A stretch of 64,000 nt of DNA, from the NCBI RefSeq assembly GCF_963678635.1, contig NC_087068.1, forward strand, positions 55,522,467 through 55,586,466. The letters are read 5' to 3'. Shown here piece by piece: positions 58,275-64,000 of this stretch. The translations under genes and the position numbers were made by a program. Source of the stretch: Symsagittifera roscoffensis. Its lineage: Eukaryota; Xenacoelomorpha; Acoela; Convolutidae. The notes beneath the pieces were generated by a model. That model saw nothing but the letters and a program-made list of their open reading frames with translations, had not been told where the DNA came from and did not search any database. The stretch's first letter is position 1. Every line of letters begins with the position of its first letter.

Positions 58275-59189
58275 TCACCTTGTGTTCTTCGCCTTCGAGG
58301 TACCAGACCCAGATATATTTGACACTGTGATCTGCTTCAATAGTGCCTCTTCATCATCGGAGCTGATCACAATCTCCTCCCAAGCCTTCAGCTGTTCATA
58401 GGAGTGCATCCACTCCCTTTGCTCCTGCAATCTCTTCGCTTGATTCGGTAAGCTCTTCACCTTTGACTCTCGGTTCAAACAGAAGGAATTGTGAAGACTC
58501 AGGCTTACATTCTTCGCCAGGTCTTCCTATAGTATCAACTCCCTCGCTCTGGTGTTGTTTCTGGATACTCTACCCACTCTTTTCCACCCCGTCGTGATCG
58601 CATTTTGTAGAGGTCTCTTGAAGGCCTCTGGTCCTATCTCGGCCTGGAACTGTCGATATTCCTTTTGATGTTTCCTCATTTGATCCTTCGTTACCATGTA
58701 TAACCAGGACGTTAACGTCGCGCGAAACCAAGGAAAGAACCTTAAGCGGCTCCACACGTGTCTGACTTCCATTGGTATGGCGAACACCTTGCATGCGGTC
58801 TCGAACAACTCAAGTCTCCTGCTGTAATCTATCGCGTGAATCGACTCTGCCGTTGTCGTCTTCGATTCCCGATACTTTGCTATATTTTCTTCAATCCATC
58901 GTAGGGCCAGCATCGTGCTCACCACCAAGATGGCCACCTTTTGCTGATGATCGGACAGTCCCAACGACCTGATTTCCTTCACATCCCAAATCAGGCAGAG
59001 ATTGGCGTGGTCTGGGTACCACACTGTTTGCGCCAGACAGTGGCATGGACAATTCCCATGGGTGAGGTCGATGCTCCTAAGATTGTGTTCTCCCGAGGCT
59101 TCTAGGAGAGGCTCAAGTTCTATCATTTTCTCGTGTATCGCGTCAATCTCCTCCAGGTTTGGAGCACCAGCCATGGGTTTCCCGATCAT
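58275..59189 (-). pseudogene. Unidentified long protein, C-terminal segment 6
   Basis: Opens with MIGKPMAGAPNLEEIDAIHE. It then has a His/Cys-containing piece HGNCPCHCLAQTVWYPDHAN and a helical region KVAILVVSTMLALRWIEENI. A TAG at 58527-58529 interrupts it, after which the same frame continues with EDLAKNVSLSLHNS and an acidic ISSDDEEALLKQITV, and ends at 58275. The GC shift ends about 70 bases further left, so this looks like the true C-terminus. Confidence 0.4.
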
Positions 59190-59440
59190 GTTTGTCGGTC
59201 ACTTGTGTTTTCACCCTCCAAACCCAGAAGTTCTTCACCGCAGATTTCACTCAAGTCGTCCCTCTGTTCTTTCGGCACTGTCCCTCGGATCTTCCTCAAC
59301 AGCTTGTGTGAATGATGCGACATCCGAGCCAGTCTTACGCATTTGGGCACTGAGAAGGCTTTGTCTATCAATACCCTTTGGCTGGATACTTCCACCATCG
59401 CCTGTGTAATGCATAGTGGCTGCCACATAGGTTGGCCATC
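59186..59440 (-). pseudogene. Unidentified long protein, segment 5
   Basis: Short frame linking segments 4 and 6, with PLCITQAMVEVSSQRV and KEQRDDLSEICGEELLGLEG. It ends in a TGA that overlaps the ATG opening segment 6 (ATGA at 59186-59189). The upstream frame of segment 6 also gives a Thr-Asn match, so an indel rather than a designed overlap is likely. Confidence 0.4.
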
Positions 59441-60168
59441 ACTGACCCCACTAAGGACTTCGCATTTAGAGGCAGACCATAGGCTTCGCTCATGGGAAAT
59501 CCCATCTCCGCTTCAAGTCCAACCTTCCACCTCTTGATGTGTTTCTGGGTCACTTGCAACACCCCGGGCCATGACTCCACGCTCAACGCGGTCACCAAGT
59601 GGTGTTCTGACTCTAGCCTCTCCAGTGACTGGAGACTGCACATTCTTGAGAAGAATCCCAGAGCTGTTGCTAGATTCACCGTGGTATTCGCGTTACACTC
59701 AGCCACTATCTGTATTTCACTCTTCTCCCTTTCGGTAATGTCTTCAAACCAGGTGACTAGATCTTCTTTCTGGAAGGACTGTATTCTGACGCATGACCGT
59801 CCATCGCAGGTGTGCTCGCCATTCCCACACGTCGAATCAAGACAACTGCCCGGCTCCATTTTCCTCACCGACCCTAGTCCACTCGTCAATTCACTTGACT
59901 CCTTCACCTGAGGCAGGATCAGTCTATGCAGTATACTCAATGTCGCCAAATCTTCATCCTCTGTCGGTGCTGGTCTCACTCGCTCCGTGACTTCCTCGAT
60001 CAGGCTCGCATGGGGATGTGGACACCAGGAGGGCCTCAGCAATTTCCACACCACTCCCAGATTCGTGGGCAACATGCCGTTCCCGTTACCCATCTTTAGT
60101 TCGACTCTTTTACTTGAGCGCGGCACACTTATTACTTCTGGTGTCTTCTCGAGAATCAAACCTAGGCT

Positions 60169-60210
<42 letters not shown>

Positions 60211-60330
60211 AGTGTCTATCTCCACTATCTTCTCCTGTGGCTCTCTAGAGACTGCCTGGAACCATCCTCTTTTTCTATCCCAGTACTCTGGTACACGTTC
60301 AAGATAACTGCGGAGACTCTCCTTTCCACC
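59368..60330 (-). pseudogene. Unidentified long protein, segment 4
   Basis: Contains VPEYWDRKRGWFQAVSREP, an Arg-Glu run produced by a CT/GA microsatellite, and a Cys cluster CLDSTCGNGEHTCDGRSC (C-x4-C-x6-C-x4-C, about 59.79-59.85 kb) that could bind zinc or form disulphides. The reading becomes unlike protein after about 59.43 kb, where another frame takes over. Confidence 0.4.
60172..60208 (-). repeat. CT/GA dinucleotide microsatellite inside the coding island
   Basis: About 18 CT units on the plus strand; on the minus strand it reads as alternating Arg and Glu in segment 4. It may have expanded after the coding sequence was inactivated. Confidence 0.9.
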
Positions 60331-61240
60331 TTCTTGCTTCCGATTGCTCTCAGGTGACATGCTAGGATGGTACTATCAGTCATCATCGACATTATCCACC
60401 TCAAGAAACAGGTAGCATCTTTCCTCCTTGCCAGACTCAAGCCTGAGTTATCCCTAGCAAGGTGTTGCATCAGTACTCGATACACCTCTAGATTCCTGCC
60501 TCCCAATTTCAACTTATCGTACGAAGTCAGTGTCTCTAACTCTATTCCCACCAGGCTCCACGCAAACATCAGTTGTCCTGCGGTTCTAATGAAGGGATTC
60601 GCCATCAACGGCGATGCCGATGAGGATGTTCTCATCGCTTCTTCAAAATGATCCCTCAACAAGTTCTGCCAAGTTCTCTTCAGTTGGCTCCCCAATTCCA
60701 ATTTGTTGATATCAGCCTTCTGCTGGGTAGCCCAGTTGCGTCGTTTGCGTGACACTCCACTATCGAGCTTCTTTAGGCAGTCTTCCAATTCCTGCAATGT
60801 TTCCAGGGCCACCCACCACGGTTGGGAGGTGTTCCTCGTTTTATTCTTCTCAAGAGGATCGCTAGTCACTTGCTTCGCAGTGGCCTGGTGTTCATTTGAG
60901 ACCCATTCTTTGCCGACGTCCCCTTCCCATGTCTGCCCGCTCGTCGAACCTCGTTTCATTTTTGTCCTCTGAGGCTTGAAGTCTTCTTCCGTTGTTGAGC
61001 TGATGGGGATCTCCATCTCTCTTTCTACGTCGAGCAGTTTCCTTGGCTCGTAGCTACTCTTGTAGGCTGCTGTCTTCCATCGTGCCAAAACCATGGGGGC
61101 CGTCTCTCTCAAGTTTTTCTCCGAGACCGCATCCGCTGAAGGACTGCCCAATCCCTCCACGTCTCTCTTCCTCTTGCGAGACCTCACATCTTTACTAGGG
61201 GCGTTGTCGTTATCATCACTGATTCGACTTCTTTGTCTCC
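60225..61240 (-). pseudogene. Unidentified long protein, segment 3
   Basis: Starts with an acidic piece and a basic RSRKRKRDVEG patch that could serve as a nuclear localisation signal, followed by WWVALETLQELEDCLKKL and a helical region with MSMMTDSTILACHLRAI. The frame remains open to 60225, but from about 60.3 kb the protein-like reading is in the next frame. Confidence 0.4.
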
Positions 61241-61860
61241 ATCCAACCCTTCCAACTCTTGCCTCCCCTCTGCTCGAGCCTTAAGAATATTAGTACTTTT
61301 AATTATATTACTAGTTTTGACCTTATCCCCCCTTACACTTTCAATTATTTTATTGTCAGTTTTTTGTTTCAGAGTAGAGCTGTCTTTACATTTGTCTTCT
61401 TTGGTCTTCCGTGATGCCTTCCTCAACTCGACCATCTTGCTCAGCAGTTCTCCTCTAGCTTTCTCCTCCAGACCTGTCCCCATCAGGACAGGCTCTCCGA
61501 ATTTCACCACCGTGTCCCACAGCTCTTCCTTGAAATCATCCAATGTGATCTCTTCATTCACTTCTCGATTAAAATCGCTCAAGAATTCTCGCCAAGCGTC
61601 CTCATCCAGAGTGCCTAGGAACGCATCCCTGTTTCCCTCGAAGGTGTTCTTCTCCCTTCTTTCTGCGCTCAGGAAAATCATCCCCATGTTAGGATTCTCG
61701 CTCGTCATTGGTAACTCTAGATTCTTGCGGGAAGATGAGATCAGAGGTGGCGTGGCAGTGTCTGCCCAATTTTCTCCGCACAAATCCTTCAACAGTTCTT
61801 GAGTGGTGAACTCCTCCTCTGATGGTTTTGGCTCCGGTGTGTTTCCACTTCCATATCCTC
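61184..61860 (-). pseudogene. Unidentified long protein, segment 2
   Basis: The frame is open upstream of 61792 and takes over with PEPKPSEEEFTTQELLKDL, overlapping the end of segment 1. It encodes an acidic and lysine-rich stretch ending near GLDGDKEVE at about 61.23 kb. There the acidic pattern continues in another frame (SDDNDNAPSKDV). The 202-codon opening has no ATG at its start and is best seen as a continuation. Confidence 0.4.
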
Positions 61861-63999
61861 TCCTGGCTCGCTGAGAGTCTCGTCCATGCTTTCCTCTCCT
61901 GATTCTACTCCTCTTCTCTCAAGAATCCTCCTGAATCGATATTCTACAGGGCCGCTCCTTTTATCCCCAGGGGTGCCCACCGATAGGGGTGATGGTGTCA
62001 TCGGACCCGTTTTCTTATATTCTGTCAGAGCCACATACAATGGGCCTGCTGCATCCAGCTCCTTCCCCTCCTGTCTCATCTCCACTTGCTCCAGTCCGTA
62101 AGGTGCCCGGTATCTTCTCGTGGCAAACATCATCTCATCTCCTTTTAGTGCGATGTGTCCTTCCTCCACGATCATCCTGCCATCGTCCCACACCGGCAAC
62201 TTGTTCTCCAGACCTGCCCGCTCAAGTGTTCTCAAGACTTCTCGGACCTCGAATTTCGGGGGCATCGAGCCTCTCATTTTCTTGGCTTGAGTTGTCCATG
62301 AATTTATTTTCGTATCGATAGTGTGAAAGTAAACCGCTGCAGTGTAGCCGATGAACAGGGGATCCCAGCCATCGATGAACTCCCTCTGTTGTTCTTCGGC
62401 TGCTGCTCTCGCGAACAGGGATGGGACCACCAGAGAGCTGTTCATCCCCAGGGTCATTCTCCTCACTGTTGGAAACTCTGGAATGCTTGCTGGTAGGACT
62501 TCCTTCTCCAATATTGCCTCTAGCTCCCTTTTCACCAACTCAAAGCTTTTCTTCCATGCGGGAATTCTCAAGACCTCTTGCCCACTTGCTGTCAGGGGAT
62601 TTAGGTTCCAGAATTTGGGGTAGGTTTCGATGGGGCCTTCGCGTTTACCTCCCATCCTACACTGCAGTTGTCCTCGGAAACTGTATATCACCAACTCCGG
62701 ATCCCACCCCTTTCCGAAGAGCACCGTGTTGCTCATTTGTACCCTTAGCACCTCTTGCTGATACCAATTGAGTGTCGTCCCATCTAGTATGCTTATGAGG
62801 CTCAAGTGGGTCACTGAGTAGCGATAAGCTGTCACCAGAGGATCTGGAAACGCGTACGTCACAGCCTGTCCATAAATGCAGGTTACGACCTCTTCTAGCC
62901 CCCGGATTATCCCCATGGGGTCCGATCTCATGGCCAGGCACAGATCTGTCAACAGAGGCATGCCCCCATTCACTTTCCTCCATTCATCTCGCGTCTTCGG
63001 GCTATTTTCTTCACCAGTCAGGTGTCGGTTTTGCATCAGGAGGTACTGCGCTAGCAGTGTCTTCAGCCCGGCAGCACACTTGTACGAATAGGTGTCAATG
63101 CTCGAGTGTGTTCTTCCCATCGGCAGGGGCTCCCCGTGTTTCATTAACCGATGAAATGACATCAGTTCCCCGTTGGTTAGAAGCACCAATACCAAATATC
63201 CGTCAATCCGGAGTGTGTCCACGCCCCGACTGAACATGTACGCTGGGCCCATATTGAATGGGTACCTCAGTTAAATCAGGTACAGTGCCAACAACAGACT
63301 GATGGGCATGTTCAGGATTTCCTGTATAAAGGCTCCAAAGATAGTCTCTTTTGCGCTGAATACTCCAGCCATGAGCTCCTTTCCCCAACAAGGACTCAAG
63401 AACTCAAGAATCTCGTGATCCCTCCTCGTCCTCAGCTCACCCCTTGCGTGCTCCCTCCAGAATCCTCCAATCGTGACCTCGTTGGCCGCTGTGACGAACC
63501 TGGCCACCGTCATTTCCCTCTTCTCGGCCACTTCCAGCTGCTCCTCAAGTAAATCCCAGATTTGCTTCACAAGAGGTGGGGCATTCTCTCTCGTCTTCTC
63601 CGTAGCGTTTTCGAATCTTGGTGTCAGGAAAGGCCATCTGCCTCTCTCTTGCGTCAGTCGATACACCATCGACTCCAGTTGTTTCTCCGCTGCGGCCACG
63701 TTCTTCCTTTCATTGCTCGGCCATCTAGACTTACTGGTGGAGCTTGTGATAGTTAACTCCATGCTTCGAAACCACAGGCTGGCCGTCAGGTGAGTCATTA
63801 TTGGATGATCATCCCCTATAGCCGGACTGAGATTGAGTTGCCTGGCGAAGTTTGATATCTCCAGCAAGAGGACCTCGTCCAATACAATGTGGATGTCTGC
63901 CAACTCGTAGAAGCCCCTCAACGCGTAGGACACATCCGCTCACGCCGCCGCCAGTTCTGACTTGCGAAGTCTCAAGTTCGTTGGTTCCAACTCCCGATT
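61835..63999 (-). pseudogene. Unidentified long protein, segment 1
   Basis: One frame from the right edge to about 61.83 kb, with a TGA at 63940-63942 and a TAA at 63271-63273. Both sides of each stop read as protein, for example VSYALRGFYELADIHIVLDE to the left of the TGA. The sequence is mostly helical, rich in Leu, Arg and Glu, with ALFVALTEYKK-like and Pro/Ser-rich parts near its end, then an acidic stretch (DETLSEPGEDMEVE). After this the protein-like reading moves to the next frame. No membrane helix or known motif is evident. It could be a structural (capsid-like) protein, but that is a guess. Confidence 0.4.
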
Positions 64000-64000
64000 G

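Larger units (their letters stand above)
58200..64000 (-). other. GC-rich island with one long broken minus-strand coding sequence, running off the right edge
   Basis: From about 58,200 rightward the sequence becomes clearly richer in G and C than the rest of the window and almost free of A/T homopolymers. The minus strand is open nearly throughout in successive frames, giving about 1,900 codons of protein-like sequence. It is interrupted by in-frame stops at 63940-63942 (TGA), 63271-63273 (TAA) and 58527-58529 (TAG), and by single-base-type frame changes near 61.83, 61.23, 60.3, 59.43 and 59.19 kb. No splice sites are needed to explain it. I see no RT, integrase, RdRp GDD or helicase motif. 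An integrated virus-like sequence is the best guess; a host pseudogene is possible. Confidence 0.55.

Noticed and set aside
61184-61792. Apparent 4-base stop-start overlaps between successive minus-strand frames at 61789-61792 and 61184-61187, as in a polycistronic viral RNA with coupled re-initiation
   Set aside because: The start codons would be TTG and GTG, not ATG, and protein-like sequence in each following frame extends well upstream of the overlap. Indels in one long coding sequence explain it better. Only 59186-59189 has a true ATGA.
58772-62983. Many plus-strand openings across 58.7-63.8 kb
   Set aside because: They are shorter than the minus-strand frames and Ser/Pro/Leu-rich as expected for antisense of a GC-rich coding strand; no motif supports them.
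63800-63850. A GDD triplet in the unidentified island as an RNA-dependent RNA polymerase motif
   Set aside because: It lies in SPAIGDDHPIM without the hydrophobic strands and the other conserved polymerase motifs around it.

Overview
The window looks like a stretch of an invertebrate animal nuclear genome. It is AT-rich with many poly-A/T runs. It has GT-AG introns, microsatellites and tRNA-derived SINE-like sequence, and it is crowded with broken mobile elements. I cannot name the species. Most host-type genes lie on the minus strand and are split into exons; most long plus-strand coding sequence belongs to transposons.

Layout: (1) 1-5.8 kb: a Ty3/gypsy-type LTR retrotransposon, plus strand, entering from the left edge, with protease, RT, RNase H, integrase, polypurine tract and 3' LTR, broken by frameshifts. 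(2) 6.7-12.4 kb: relics that I read as a decayed Polinton/Maverick. On the minus strand are a packaging ATPase, a minor capsid protein, a small basic protein and a major capsid protein; on the plus strand is a DNA polymerase B fragment. (3) 13-17.7 kb: dispersed non-autonomous repeats, with one host exon at 16.4 kb. (4) 16.4-29.3 kb, minus: a gene with a 6.35 kb exon encoding an acidic disordered N-terminus, four CBM20-like repeats and a long helical region. I suggest the N-terminal half of an RNF213 (mysterin)-like E3 ligase. It has two tandem alternative first coding exons at 29.0 and 29.3 kb that splice in frame to the large exon. (5) 30-35 kb: repeats, a diverged tandem duplication of about 1.9 kb offset and a transposon-encoded nuclease-like fragment. 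(6) 36-48.8 kb, minus: at least seven exons of a secretory-pathway Ca2+/Mn2+ P-type ATPase (SPCA, ATP2C family). Splice sites are good, but three in-frame TGA codons and missing catalytic exons make it look like a pseudogene. Its introns hold fold-back elements, a SINE and a LINE remnant. (7) 50-58 kb: dispersed repeats, the tail of a LINE reverse transcriptase, a broken ubiquitin-specific protease segment and a 575 bp repeat pair. (8) 58.2-64 kb: an abrupt change to GC-richer sequence, where one very long minus-strand coding sequence of about 1,900 codons runs off the right edge, broken by three in-frame stops and about five frameshifts. I do not recognise it; an endogenised virus or other foreign insertion is the best guess.

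There is no operon-like cooperation here. The host loci are independent, and the mobile elements account for much of the non-coding sequence. The most informative items are the alternative first exons of the RNF213-like gene, the three TGA codons that all fall at glycine positions in the SPCA exon, the Polinton relic and the unidentified GC-rich island.
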